From: Poriferisodalis sp965208895
GTDB lineage: Bacteria > Actinomycetota > Acidimicrobiia > Acidimicrobiales > Poriferisodalaceae
Direction of reading: 5' to 3'
DNA length: 64,000 nucleotides
NCBI RefSeq assembly: GCF_965208895.1
Contig: NZ_OZ242363.1
Span: 3,596,001-3,660,000 of the forward strand
This document shows, piece by piece, positions 1 through 8,652 of the stretch. The notes beneath the pieces were generated by a model. The model made no database searches. It had not been told where the DNA came from and saw only the letters and a program-made list of their open reading frames with translations. A program made the translations under genes and the position numbers. How positions within the stretch are numbered: the first letter of the stretch is position 1; each line of letters begins with the position of its first letter.

Positions 1-163
1 GGATCGCGGCAAAGCGGGCATCTTCGGACGCCAATGCATCGAGCACGTTCTCGGTCTCTTCCTTGAACGCAGCCATCATGTCGTCGGGGAACTGCCGGAT
101 GTTGGCGAACTCCTTCACCCGCTGCAGATCGGCCCGGTTTCGCATGTCGTAGTCGGCGGACAT
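1..163 (-). CDS. Fragment resembling the C-terminal part of a DctP-type TRAP solute-binding protein
   Basis: The reading frame enters from the left edge and begins at an ATG at 163. The 54 visible residues start MSADYDMRN and contain IRQFPDDMM and LASEDARF. This spacing recalls the late part of DctP periplasmic substrate-binding proteins of TRAP transporters. In that family the block lies about two thirds of the way along, yet here the same frame meets a stop near 274, so roughly 200 N-terminal residues are missing. It may therefore be a 5'-truncated remnant, or an unrelated gene. The start lies only 21 bp from the divergent thioesterase start. The similarity is judged by eye and is weak. Confidence 0.35.
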   Translation of the reverse strand, partial: MSADYDMRNRADLQRVKEFANIRQFPDDMMAAFKEETENVLDALASEDARFAAI

Positions 164-184
164 CCTGCCATCTAGCTTGTCGCC

Positions 185-1198
185 GTGGCGAACATCACCT
201 CCGACGACAGCACCGCCGCACACCGCAGCCGTGGCGAGACGGCGACCGGCCCGATGCCCCCGGCGCTGTTCATCTCAGAACCCGGCGGCGTGCGCGCGAC
301 CGAGCTGACGCGCGGCCCGTGGGCTCACCACGTCATGCATGGCGGCGCCATCTGCGGCGTGCTGGGCTGGACGGTCGAGCGCGAGCAGCAACGGCTCGGC
401 ATCGCTCAGGTGTGCAGCCGGCTGACGGTGGAGATCCTCTCGGGGATGCCGATGGCGAGCTACGAGGTGGCAGCGACCACGGTGAAGGGCGGCAAGCGGA
501 CGGCGCTCGTCGATGCCGAGGTGCGGGCCGCGCCGGCCCGGGATGCAGAGCGGGGGAGCGGCCGCCTGATGGCGCGTGCCACCTCACAGTGGCTCACCCC
601 CACGCTTGGGACGGCGGGGTCGTCGAGCGTCGACAGCATGCGTATCGACGATCTCGACGTGACCGAATCCTCGCCGATCCCGGCGTCCGGGTCGCTGAGC
701 AACGGGCGCTCGCTGCCGCCGATCCCCGCGGAACGAGCTGACCCCGGAGCGAATCCCGACATCGACTACCCCCGACCCGGCTTCAATGCCGACGCTGTCG
801 ACCTGCGATTCGTGGGCGGCTCCACCGAGGAACCGGGCCCCGGCCGCACATGGCTGCGCTTGGACCACCCGCTCATGGCGGGAGAGGCCACGTCGCCGCT
901 GGTCCAGATCGCGACGCTGGCCGACCTCGGCGCTGCCATCGGCTGGGATTTCTCGCCGTCGGGCGGCGCATACATCAACACCGACGTGACGTTGCAGCTC
1001 CTGCGCGTCCCGCTGGGGGAGTGGTTCTACTTCGACGCGGCCACCGTCGGCACTGCGCAGGGCCTGGCCGGCACGCACACGGCCATCTGGGACCGGCACG
1101 GGCAGCTCGGCTGGGTGCTCCAGAGCCAAGTCGAGGCCCCGGCCGAGATCGGTTTTCCCGGCGGCATGGCAGCCGCCCGTGAGGGCGCTGACCGATAG
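185..1198 (+). CDS. Thioesterase-like superfamily protein (double hotdog, acyl-CoA thioesterase type)
   Basis: This 337-residue protein begins at GTG 185. The segment HHVMHGGAICGVLGW near residues 46-60 and a second half with GWDFSPSGGAYINTDVTLQL fit the two-hotdog-domain thioesterase-like family (TesB-like, PF13622) common in actinobacteria. Such proteins hydrolyse acyl-CoA thioesters, or act as CoA-ester-binding relatives, in the cytoplasm. The length fits the family. The middle (residues about 125-200) is Ser/Pro-rich and probably a loop. The gene is monocistronic: a minus-strand fragment lies upstream and a 30-bp tandem repeat follows 2 bp after the stop. Its substrate cannot be read from sequence. 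The CoA-transferase and SDR nearby suggest acyl-CoA metabolism. Confidence 0.75.
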   Translation: MANITSDDSTAAHRSRGETATGPMPPALFISEPGGVRATELTRGPWAHHVMHGGAICGVLGWTVEREQQRLGIAQVCSRLTVEILSGMPMASYEVAATTVKGGKRTALVDAEVRAAPARDAERGSGRLMARATSQWLTPTLGTAGSSSVDSMRIDDLDVTESSPIPASGSLSNGRSLPPIPAERADPGANPDIDYPRPGFNADAVDLRFVGGSTEEPGPGRTWLRLDHPLMAGEATSPLVQIATLADLGAAIGWDFSPSGGAYINTDVTLQLLRVPLGEWFYFDAATVGTAQGLAGTHTAIWDRHGQLGWVLQSQVEAPAEIGFPGGMAAAREGADR

Positions 1199-1200
1199 CT

Positions 1201-1320
1201 GCCCGGCGTCGTGTTCGATGATCGCCGGTCAGCCGGCGTCGTGTCTGATGATCGCCGGTCAGCCGGCGTCGTGTTCGATGATCGCCGGTCAGCCGGCGTC
1301 GTGTCTGATGATCGCCGGTC
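1201..1320. repeat. Four tandem 30-bp repeats containing a compact hairpin
   Basis: Four head-to-tail 30-bp units fill the gap between two convergent genes. Units 1 and 3 carry gttcgatg where units 2 and 4 carry gtctgatg, so the array is really two copies of a 60-bp unit. Each junction forms the perfect hairpin CGCCGG-tcag-CCGGCG. The stop codon of the response-regulator gene (1319-1321) lies in the last junction. The repeats touch each other, so there are no CRISPR-type spacers. A bidirectional transcription-end or REP-like role is possible. Confidence 0.85.
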
Positions 1321-2164
1321 AGCCGGCGACTTCGGCCAGCAGGTCGTCGATGACGTGGGCCATCTGGCTGTAGTCGGGGCGCTTCATCACGAACGCATCG
1401 GCCCCGAGGTCGTAGGCGCGGGCGCGGTCTTCGGCGGCTTCGGCGGTGGTGAGCGCAACCATCATCACCTTGTCGAACTCGCCGGCCGCGCGTATCTCCG
1501 CGAGCAGGTCGAATCCGCTGACGACGGGCAGCTTCAGGTCGAACAGCACCAGGTCGACTTCCGTCGGGCCCACCGAGCGCATGAACGACAGGGCGTTGGC
1601 GCCGTCGTGGGCGACGCGCACTTGGTTGCGCGTTCCCGCCTCGGCAAGCGCCATCGTGATCACGTCGACGTCGTGCTGGTTCTCCTCGGCCAGCAGCACG
1701 TGCACGGTGTCATCTGGGGCATGCACGACGGGAGGCTCGAACGTGCCGGCGCGATCAACGGTCTGCGTTTCCGCCGAGACGTGCTCGACGGGCACGCCGA
1801 AGCGACGCTGCAGGCGATGCGGCAGGTCGAGATGCAGCCACCGGCTGGCGCCGGCGGGCAGCGTGCTCAAGATGATGAGGTCGGGACTCAACCGCTCGAT
1901 CGCCAAGTTGACCGCCACCACAGGGTGCGCTGGGCCGACCTCGCCGGTGACTCGCGCCCCGATGTCGTCAAGTGCCTCAAACGCCTGGCTGAGCCGCCGG
2001 CGGGCACCGGCGAGCGCCCGCGCGGGATCGGGGCCGTTGGCACCGGTGCCCGGCACCACGATGTGGAACCGCGTCTCGGGATCGGCGGCCAGGATGTGCT
2101 CGACCCGTTCGTGCAGGTGACTGCCGACGAGGGTCTGGTTGGCCACGATCAGGACATGTCGCAT
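1319..2164 (-). CDS. Response regulator with N-terminal Rossmann-like domain and C-terminal receiver domain
   Basis: The 281-residue product starts at ATG 2164, chosen because GGAGG lies 8 nt upstream; a longer frame reaches 2200 but lacks this site. Residues about 1-130 (RHVLIVANQTLVGSHL, DLIILSTLP) look like a universal-stress-type alpha/beta fold. Residues about 155-280 form a receiver (REC) domain, with acidic residues in LLAEENQHDVD, the likely phosphorylated Asp in LVLFDLKLP and the conserved Lys in FVMKRPD. There is no DNA-binding domain, so output is probably through protein contacts, as in Rcp1-type regulators. No cognate kinase is adjacent. The 3' end runs into the 30-bp repeat array. 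Confidence 0.8.
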   Translation of the reverse strand: MRHVLIVANQTLVGSHLHERVEHILAADPETRFHIVVPGTGANGPDPARALAGARRRLSQAFEALDDIGARVTGEVGPAHPVVAVNLAIERLSPDLIILSTLPAGASRWLHLDLPHRLQRRFGVPVEHVSAETQTVDRAGTFEPPVVHAPDDTVHVLLAEENQHDVDVITMALAEAGTRNQVRVAHDGANALSFMRSVGPTEVDLVLFDLKLPVVSGFDLLAEIRAAGEFDKVMMVALTTAEAAEDRARAYDLGADAFVMKRPDYSQMAHVIDDLLAEVAG

Positions 2165-2352
2165 TCTCGTGCCTCCTTCCGGGGAGCACTTCGTCGGCAA
2201 ACCTACTTCGCGCCCGTTGCACCCGAGTCGCTCTTGTGAGCGCGAGCGCGCAACCGACCGTCGAAGACGTGCGGGGCGGCTTCAATGCCGTTGCCGACTC
2301 TGCTGCTCCCAAGCGGCAGCCGACGCCCGAACTCGCTTTCCGAAGCCCGGGT

Positions 2353-3579
2353 TCACTCCGTCGAGAATTCTCGCACCGAGCCGTCGGCGATCAAGGTGTC
2401 AATCTCGCTGTCGGACATGCCGGCGGCGGCGAGCACTTCACGTGTGCTCTCGCCCAGTTTCGGCGACGGTCCACGCGGGCCGACATCGGCGTTTGCGAAC
2501 CGCATCGGGATGCCCACGCTGCGGTATTCGCCGATGTCGGGGCTGTCGAGCGTGGGGAACAGGCCCAGTGCCTCGGCCTGGGGATCGTCGGCTACTTCGT
2601 GCAGCCCCAGCACCGGGCCCCAGATGATCCCCTCGGCATCGAAGATCTTGCCCCACTCGTCGCGGGTGCGGTGTGCCAGCGCCTCGTCGATGCCGGCCAC
2701 GATCTCGGGCATGTGCGCGAACCGGCCGCGGATGTCGCCGAAGCGATCGTCTTCGAGCCAGTCGAGGCGCTCGATCACCCGGCACAGCAGCGGCCAAGCG
2801 CTGTCTTGGGGCATGTTGAACACCACCCACTTGCCGTCGCCGCAGGGGTAGCGGTTGGCGGTGGGGATGATCATGTTCTCGCGGGCACGCTGGCGCAGCG
2901 GCGCCCGGTCCATGGCGGTGATGGCGTAGTCGGACGCCTGGGTCCATACCGCCGTTTCGTACAGCGATGTCTCCACCACCTGCGCCTCGCCGGTGCGCTC
3001 GGCCAGCCGCAGCGCAGCGAGCACAGCGCCCACCAGCGCCAGGCCGGTGGTGTGGTCGCCCTGGGCGGGCCGTGCCATCGGCACCGCGCCGTCGGGGCCT
3101 TCCCGCATGGCGTCGTAGATGCCTGAGCGGCCGAAGAACGCCGTCACGTCGTAGCCGGGACGCCACGCCTCCGGGCCGGTGGTGCCGTAGCCGGTCAGCG
3201 TGGCATGCACGATGAGCGGATTGACCGCCGTCACAGTGTTGGGGTCGAGCGCGAATCGCTCCTGGCGGTGCACGAGCAGGTTGCACATGAACACGTCGGC
3301 GTCGGCGATGAGCCGGTGGACCACCGCTTGGCCCTGTGCGGAGGCCAGGTCGACGGCAATCGAGCGCTTGCCCCGGTTGTCGACGTCGAACTGGAAGTCG
3401 TAGTCCTTGATCTCGGGCGGCAGTTTGGCGGGGCGACTGAACCCCCGGGCGGGGTCGCCCTCGAGCGGTTCCACCTTGATGACGTCTGCGCCGAGGTCGG
3501 CCAGGATGGCTCCTGCCGACGGCGTGGCCATCCAGCTGTCCACCTCGATCACCTTCACATCGTCGAGCGGAGCTGCCAC
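2353..3579 (-). CDS. CaiB/BaiF family III CoA-transferase
   Basis: The start is GTG 3579 (VAAPLDDVKVIEVDSW), with GGAGG 4 nt upstream. Longer frames run under the divergent SDR gene and are not believable. The 408 residues match family III acyl-CoA:carboxylate CoA-transferases, with ILADLGADVIKVEP near the N terminus, NRGKRSIAVDL, and RPGYDVTAFFGRSG holding the Asp that forms the acyl-aspartyl intermediate in this family. The enzyme moves CoA between carboxylic acids in the cytoplasm; its substrates are unknown. It is divergent from the SDR at 3632 with a 52-bp shared upstream region. A second paralogue lies at 39261-40496. Confidence 0.9.
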   Translation of the reverse strand: MAAPLDDVKVIEVDSWMATPSAGAILADLGADVIKVEPLEGDPARGFSRPAKLPPEIKDYDFQFDVDNRGKRSIAVDLASAQGQAVVHRLIADADVFMCNLLVHRQERFALDPNTVTAVNPLIVHATLTGYGTTGPEAWRPGYDVTAFFGRSGIYDAMREGPDGAVPMARPAQGDHTTGLALVGAVLAALRLAERTGEAQVVETSLYETAVWTQASDYAITAMDRAPLRQRARENMIIPTANRYPCGDGKWVVFNMPQDSAWPLLCRVIERLDWLEDDRFGDIRGRFAHMPEIVAGIDEALAHRTRDEWGKIFDAEGIIWGPVLGLHEVADDPQAEALGLFPTLDSPDIGEYRSVGIPMRFANADVGPRGPSPKLGESTREVLAAAGMSDSEIDTLIADGSVREFSTE

Positions 3580-3631
3580 GGAGCCTCCAAGCCAGCGTCG
3601 AGTCGGAGTCGCGAGATTACGCTGCCCAGCC

Positions 3632-4468
3632 ATGGAACTTGCAGGCAAGGTCGCTGTCGTCACTGGCGGCGCGAGCGGGATCGGGGAAGCGCTCGCTGAG
3701 CGCTTCCATGCTGAAGGAGCGCGGGGGCTGGTGGTCGTCGATCGCGACGGGGCTGGCGCGCAGACGGTGGCTGACCGCGTCGGCGGCACGGCTGTCGGCC
3801 TCGATGTCACCGATGAGGAGGCCATCAAGACCGTCGTTGCCGACACGGTGGCAGCGCATGGCGCGCTCGACGTGTTCGTATCCAACGCGGGCTACGTGAC
3901 CCAAGGCGGACTGGAAGTCGCCAACGACGAGATCCAGCGCATGTGGGAGGTGCACGTGATGTCTCACGTGTATGCAGCCCGCGCCGCGGTGCCCGTCATG
4001 GTCGAGGGCGGCGGCGGTTACCTGCTGAACACCGCCTCCGCAGCGGGCCTGCTGACCCAGCTCGGCTCGCTGCAGTACGCAGTCACCAAAGCTGCAGCGG
4101 TGTCGCTGGGGGAGTTCCTGTCGATCACCTACGGCGACAAGGGCATCGTGGTGTCGATGCTGTGCCCGCAGGCCGTCGAGACCAACATCTTGGCCAACAG
4201 CCCCGACCGCACCGGCAACGGCAATCAGGAACGCGGCACACCCGGGGCCGCAGCAGGCGACGGCGTCCTGCAGCCCTCGCAATTGGCCGACACCGTCATC
4301 GAGGCAATGGCCGAGGAGCGCTTCTTGGTGCTGCCCCACCCTGAGGTGCAGACCTACCGCGAGCGCAAGGCGTCGGACATCGACCGCTGGCTGTCGGGCA
4401 TGCGCCGCTTCCAGGACCGCCTGTTCGCAGACGCCGACATCACCCCGGCCGACTGGCTGCTCGGCTAA
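3632..4468 (+). CDS. Short-chain dehydrogenase/reductase (SDR)
   Basis: The product has 278 residues from ATG 3632 (MELAGKVAVVTGG). It has the classical SDR Rossmann motif TGGASGIG for NAD(P) binding, the NAG motif in VFVSNAGYV, the catalytic Ser region NTASAAGLL and the YAVTK catalytic Tyr/Lys pair. Asp in VVVDRDG at the end of beta-2 suggests NAD rather than NADP. No Shine-Dalgarno sequence is obvious. The gene shares an upstream region with the divergent CoA-transferase, so both may act in one acyl-CoA or alcohol oxidation route. The alcohol or ketone substrate is not predictable. Confidence 0.88.
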   Translation: MELAGKVAVVTGGASGIGEALAERFHAEGARGLVVVDRDGAGAQTVADRVGGTAVGLDVTDEEAIKTVVADTVAAHGALDVFVSNAGYVTQGGLEVANDEIQRMWEVHVMSHVYAARAAVPVMVEGGGGYLLNTASAAGLLTQLGSLQYAVTKAAAVSLGEFLSITYGDKGIVVSMLCPQAVETNILANSPDRTGNGNQERGTPGAAAGDGVLQPSQLADTVIEAMAEERFLVLPHPEVQTYRERKASDIDRWLSGMRRFQDRLFADADITPADWLLG

Positions 4469-4519
4469 GCGCCTGGGCGCGGTGCTGCGGGCGCGTGCCG
4501 CTTGCAGACAGCCGCCCTC

Positions 4520-4551
4520 GAAAGTTTCAACTAGCCGAGGCAGAAACTTTC
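4520..4551. terminator. Inverted repeat between convergent genes, possible bidirectional terminator
   Basis: GAAAGTTT (4520-4527) and AAACTTTC (4544-4551) form a perfect 8-bp inverted repeat with a 16-nt loop, between the SDR stop and the methyltransferase stop. The stem is AT-rich in a GC-rich region and there is no long T-run, so termination strength is uncertain. The second arm overlaps the methyltransferase stop codon. Confidence 0.45.
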
Positions 4552-5131
4552 AATCAGCCGCACCTCGGCGGGCCACCAGGCGGGCCTCGTGACGGTGGCC
4601 GAACCAGCCCTCTTCGAAGCTGATCGATTCAAGCCCGCTGCACAGACTGGGCAGCTCGCCTCGCTCGACCAGGAAGGGACGGCCCGGGCGGGCGTTGTAC
4701 AGCAGGTTGTCGACCGTGGCGATCAGCACCAGCGCGATGCCGCCGGGCATGAGCAGTCGCGACAGGGCGCCGAGCAGCGGCCGGTACAGGAAGTTGGTGC
4801 ACACCGCTGCGTGCCATCCGCCGTTGCCGCCGAGATCGGCGACCGTCGGCAGCGGCTCGGATTCCAGATCGGCCTGCACGGTTCGCAGTCGCAGGCTGCG
4901 CTCGCCGGCGGCGGTGCGGGCGATCTCGAGGGCCCGCACGGAGACGTCGACCAGGGTTGTGTCGATACCTTGCGCCGCCAGCCAGAGCGCCGTGCCGCCT
5001 GCGCCGCCGGCCAGGTCCACTGCCGTCGGGCAATCGGCGAGCATGTCCACGCAGCCGGTGACGAATTCCGAAGCCAGCCCGGGCTCGTCCCAGTCGGCGT
5101 ACTTCGCATCCCAGCGGTCGGCTGAGCTCAC
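4550..5131 (-). CDS. Class I SAM-dependent methyltransferase
   Basis: The 193-residue protein starts at GTG 5131, whose GTGA overlaps the livM stop, implying translational coupling. It shows a class I Rossmann methyltransferase pattern: AVDLAGGAGGTALWLA is motif I (the SAM-binding glycine loop), TTLVDVSVRALEIAR is motif II with its acidic residue, and LMPGGIALVL is the later strand-loop. The N terminus RWDAKYADWDEPGLASEF resembles tellurite-resistance/TehB-like and other small-molecule methyltransferases. The acceptor is unknown. Its coupling to two branched-chain-type permease genes is odd and could mean that it acts on an imported compound. Confidence 0.8.
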   Translation of the reverse strand: MSSADRWDAKYADWDEPGLASEFVTGCVDMLADCPTAVDLAGGAGGTALWLAAQGIDTTLVDVSVRALEIARTAAGERSLRLRTVQADLESEPLPTVADLGGNGGWHAAVCTNFLYRPLLGALSRLLMPGGIALVLIATVDNLLYNARPGRPFLVERGELPSLCSGLESISFEEGWFGHRHEARLVARRGAAD

Positions 5132-6126
5132 GCGTCGTAGGACCTCACTGCGCGCGCCCGGCGGCTGCGTGCGTACGCGGCCACCAGCAGCAGCGCTGCG
5201 TACAGGAAGAACTCGGATTTCAGGAAGCCGATCCAGCCGCCTTGGGTCACCCACCCAGGCCGATCCACGAGCCAGACCGGCAGCAGCACCAGGACGGCGG
5301 CGGCAGGCACGGTCGTGATGAGCCGGCTGCCGCCGATGGCTGTGCTGCCGAAGGCGATCGTGAGAGCGAACAGCTTGATCGACAGTTCCTCGGGATACAG
5401 CGACTGATCGTTGAAGTTCACCGGCACCAGCATGAGAGCGCCTGCAAGGCCGGCGAGACCGCTGCTGAGGCTCACCCCCGCCAGGCGCAGTCGGTACACC
5501 GAGACGCCGAATGTCGCAGCGGCGGTCGGCTCGTCGCGGGTGGCCACCAGCGCCCGTCCGATCGGTCCGCTGAGCAGGCCGCGCAGCAGCCAGAAGGCGA
5601 CCGCCACCCACGCCGCGACCACCCAGAACTCCCAGATGTGCTCATCGTTGGGCGCAATGCCCGTCCATGCAGGCGGAATGAACTCACTGTCCAGGGTCAC
5701 CGGCAGCGGGCCGTCGAGCTGGCGCAGCACGATGGGAAATGCCACGGCGGCAGACAAGGTGAGCAACGCCAAATAGGCCTTTGGCAAGCGCAGTGCCGGG
5801 ACGCCGAGCAGCGCGCCGACCGCACAGCCCGCAGCGAATCCGGCCAGGGGCATCAGCATCGGCGGCAAGCCGAAGTCGTTGACCGCGTGCAGCGCTGCAT
5901 AGGCGCCGACGCCTGTCAATGCTCCATGGCCGACCGACAGCAGCCCCATCCGGTGCGTCAGCAGCCACAGCCCGGCGAAGACCAGGCAAAACGCTGCGAG
6001 CTGCGTGAAGTCGGTGACAAACGTCGACGACGCCTGCAGCGGCACCACGACGACGAGCGCCGCAATCACGAGGAGCGACGCAGCCGTCGCCAGAGCGGGC
6101 CACGGTGCCGATTCGCGGTCCGTCAC
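5128..6126 (-). CDS. ABC transporter permease, LivM type (branched-chain amino acid or urea-type substrate)
   Basis: The start is GTG 6126 with GGAGG about 8 nt upstream, overlapping the livH stop by GTGA. The 332 residues contain many hydrophobic helices and the LivM signature LLSVGHGALTGVGAYAALH, plus the EAA-like cytoplasmic loop GRALVATRDEPTAAATFGV that contacts the ATPase. This is one of two permeases of a high-affinity importer. LivG and LivF ATPases and a periplasmic binding protein are absent from the window, so the complex must use components encoded elsewhere, or the gene pair is orphaned. Longer in-frame extension into livH is antisense noise. Confidence 0.85.
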   Translation of the reverse strand: MTDRESAPWPALATAASLLVIAALVVVVPLQASSTFVTDFTQLAAFCLVFAGLWLLTHRMGLLSVGHGALTGVGAYAALHAVNDFGLPPMLMPLAGFAAGCAVGALLGVPALRLPKAYLALLTLSAAVAFPIVLRQLDGPLPVTLDSEFIPPAWTGIAPNDEHIWEFWVVAAWVAVAFWLLRGLLSGPIGRALVATRDEPTAAATFGVSVYRLRLAGVSLSSGLAGLAGALMLVPVNFNDQSLYPEELSIKLFALTIAFGSTAIGGSRLITTVPAAAVLVLLPVWLVDRPGWVTQGGWIGFLKSEFFLYAALLLVAAYARSRRARAVRSYDA

Positions 6127-7085
6127 GATCGGATGCCTCCGCGAGCTGCCTTGCCCCTCAGCAACCCCGACGGGCGCACCGACAGCACCACGATGAGCAC
6201 CGCCAACGCCCACACCAGCGTGACCTGGCTGTCGATGAAGCCGACGTAGCCCGACATCATCGTTTCGGCAAAGGCGAACAGGTACCCCCCGGCCAGCGCC
6301 AGCGCCGGGCTGCGCAGGCCGCCGAGGGTGGCGGCTGCAAGGCCGAAGACCAAGAGGCGTTCCATCATGTCGGGGCGCACGTTGAATTCGCCCGCGATGA
6401 GCCCGCCGGCCAGCCCGCCCAAGGCTGCTGCGACGGCCCATCCGCCCATCACCACCGACTCGACTCTGATGCCCACGAGCGCAGAGCTGTCGCGATTGGA
6501 AGTGATCGCCCGGAACGCGAGGCCCACCTTGGTGGTGCGCTGAATGAGCGCGAGCAGGCCGATGGCCGCCAGCATGGCGAGCGTCAGCCCGATGGTGTCG
6601 AACCACAGCCGCGCCCCGCCGATGATGAAACGGTCGGTGTGCTCTTGGGGGAACGGCGAACCGAGGAACCTCTGGCGGCCGCCGAAGTGCTTCACGACGA
6701 ACACGCCGATGAGCAGGTACAGCCCGAGCGTCGCCCCGATAGTCGGTACCGGGTCGCCGCGCATCGGCCTGATGACCGTGTACTCCAGCAGCGCCCCGAC
6801 GATGGCGGACACGACCACCGCTCCCGCGACCGCGGCCCAGATCGGCCACGGCGTCGCAAACGGTGTCAGCCAACCGGAGAACGCAACCGAGGGATCGGCA
6901 CCTGCGGCGAACACCACCGCGATGTAGGCGGACAGCATCGCCATCTGGCCCTGCGCGAGGTTCAGCACTCCGGTCGAGCGGAACACCATCGAGATCGCCA
7001 CCGCCAAGGCCGCATACGCGGAGCCGTTGGCGAACGAGTCGAACACCCGCTGCAGGAACAGGGACACGGCCGCAGATTGTGTCAC
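6123..7085 (-). CDS. ABC transporter permease, LivH type
   Basis: This is the first gene of a minus-strand operon livH-livM-methyltransferase, starting at GTG 7085 (VTQSAAVSLFLQRVFDSFANGSAYAAL when the short pieces are joined). The 320 residues are strongly hydrophobic. STGVLNLAQGQMAMLSAY is the conserved LivH segment, and TKVGLAFRAITSNRDSSALVG is the ATPase-contact loop. It forms the membrane channel with LivM. The start lies 48 bp from the divergent amidohydrolase gene, so one short region may control both directions. The substrate class (branched-chain amino acid, amide, urea or nucleobase-like) cannot be decided. Confidence 0.87.
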   Translation of the reverse strand: MTQSAAVSLFLQRVFDSFANGSAYAALAVAISMVFRSTGVLNLAQGQMAMLSAYIAVVFAAGADPSVAFSGWLTPFATPWPIWAAVAGAVVVSAIVGALLEYTVIRPMRGDPVPTIGATLGLYLLIGVFVVKHFGGRQRFLGSPFPQEHTDRFIIGGARLWFDTIGLTLAMLAAIGLLALIQRTTKVGLAFRAITSNRDSSALVGIRVESVVMGGWAVAAALGGLAGGLIAGEFNVRPDMMERLLVFGLAAATLGGLRSPALALAGGYLFAFAETMMSGYVGFIDSQVTLVWALAVLIVVLSVRPSGLLRGKAARGGIRS

Positions 7086-7133
7086 GGGCCGCCGCGTTGA
7101 CCCCCCGCCGCGCCCCGGTGCGATGATGAGGCC

Positions 7134-8480
7134 GTGCCGAACGGATCAGATGGCCCCTCCATCGACATTCGCTACCTCGCCGATGTCGTGCTGACCTGCG
7201 ACGAGGACTTCGAGATGATCGAGCGCGGGGCGGTGGACGTGCGAGCGGACGGGCGCATCGCGTGGGTGGGCGCTGCCGCCGACGCATCGACCACCGACGC
7301 TCCGGTGATCAGCCTGGGCGGCCTGCTGATGCCGGGCTTGATCAACACTCATGCGCATACCCCGATGACGCTGGTGCGCGGCGCAGGCGACGGGTTGCCG
7401 CTGATGGCCTGGCTCGAAGAGGTGATGTGGCCCCGCGAGGGCCGCCTGCGTTCCGAAGACGTGTGGTGGGGGATGACGCTGGGCTCGGTGGAGATGCTGC
7501 GCTCGGGCGTCACGACCACGTGCGAGATGTACGCCTTCGAACACGAGGTGATCGACGCGGGCCACCAGGCGGGCATCCGGCAGGTCATGTGTCCGGGGGT
7601 GCTGTCGGTGGCGCACGCCGACGACACGGGAAGCGTCGCCGATCGTGTCGGTGAGATCGCGGCAGTGCACGACGCGGTGAACGACCCGTCGGGCCTCGTC
7701 ACGGTCGGGTTCGCTCCGCACTCGGCGTATGACCTCGGCGTGGAAGCCTGCGCGGAGATAGCGGCCGCGGCCCAGGAGCGCGACGCCCTGCTGCACATCC
7801 ATGTGGCGGAGACCGCTGGTGAAGGCGCTTCGCTGGCCGACAAGCACGGCGGAGCGAGCGTGCCCCGATTGCTGGCCGATGCCGGCGTCCTCGACGGGCG
7901 TGTGCTCGCGGCGCACAGCGTCTGGCTGGACGACGCTGACTTGGACATCTACGCCTCGGCCGGCGTCGCGGTGGCTCACTGCCCGGTCAGCAACATGAAG
8001 CTCGGCTCAGGCGTCGCCAGGGTGCCCGAGATGATCGAGCGCGGCATCACCGTGTCGCTCGCCACCGACGGTCCGGCGTCCAACGACGACTTGGACCTGT
8101 GGGAGGAGATCAAGATCGCATCGCTGCTGGCGAGAGTGACGGCGCTCGACCCCACGCTGATGAGTGCGCAGCAGGTGATCTCGATGGCGACCCACGGCGG
8201 CGCAGAGGCGCTGGGACTGCACACCGGTGTGCTCGAGCCCGGCCGCTGGGCCGACATGATCCGGCTCGACATTGACGACCCGGCGTTCGTGCCGGTGACC
8301 TCGCCCAATGAACTTGTCGCCCATGTGGCGTGGGCAGGCGGCAGCCGCCACGTCACCGATGTGTGGGCGGGCGGCGAGCGAGTGGTAGCAGATCGAGTGT
8401 GTCTCACCGTTGACGAGGCACGGGCTCGCTACGAGGTTCAGCGTCGGGCTCAGCGCTTGGCGAGCGAGTCGGGAACCTGA
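7134..8480 (+). CDS. mtaD: Amidohydrolase, 5-methylthioadenosine/S-adenosylhomocysteine deaminase type
   Basis: The product has 448 residues from GTG 7134. Metal and catalytic motifs appear in order: LMPGLINTHAHTPMTLVRG with the HxH pair, HIHVAET with a zinc His, VLAAHSVWLDDADL, AHCPVSNMKLGSG and SLATDGPASNDDLDLWEEI with the metal Asp. This order and the WLEEVMWPREGRL segment fit the MTA/SAH deaminase (MtaD/TrzA-like) branch of the amidohydrolase superfamily. Members hydrolyse the 6-amino group of MTA, SAH or adenosine. A 6-oxopurine-type MTAP relative lies at 14190, beyond the subtilase. Other purine or guanine deaminase roles remain possible. Confidence 0.82.
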   Translation: MPNGSDGPSIDIRYLADVVLTCDEDFEMIERGAVDVRADGRIAWVGAAADASTTDAPVISLGGLLMPGLINTHAHTPMTLVRGAGDGLPLMAWLEEVMWPREGRLRSEDVWWGMTLGSVEMLRSGVTTTCEMYAFEHEVIDAGHQAGIRQVMCPGVLSVAHADDTGSVADRVGEIAAVHDAVNDPSGLVTVGFAPHSAYDLGVEACAEIAAAAQERDALLHIHVAETAGEGASLADKHGGASVPRLLADAGVLDGRVLAAHSVWLDDADLDIYASAGVAVAHCPVSNMKLGSGVARVPEMIERGITVSLATDGPASNDDLDLWEEIKIASLLARVTALDPTLMSAQQVISMATHGGAEALGLHTGVLEPGRWADMIRLDIDDPAFVPVTSPNELVAHVAWAGGSRHVTDVWAGGERVVADRVCLTVDEARARYEVQRRAQRLASESGT

Positions 8481-8652
8481 ACCGGCGAGGCCCTGCGGGA
8501 GGCGAGCATCGCTGCGCCACAGCCTACGATAAGCCCGCGCGTCACAGCACCCTCGATATGACCAGCCCGACCGACTGCGACCAAGCCAACACGCGCTGAG
8601 CGATCCTCCACGATCTTTGTGAGGAAGCCCAACGGCACTCGGTGTCGTGATG

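Noticed and set aside
1201..1320. CRISPR array
   Set aside because: The 30-bp units are contiguous with no unique spacers, and no cas genes are near.
6127..7287. Extension of the LivM frame over livH
   Set aside because: The extra residues are Arg-rich and lie in the shadow of the convincing livH gene.
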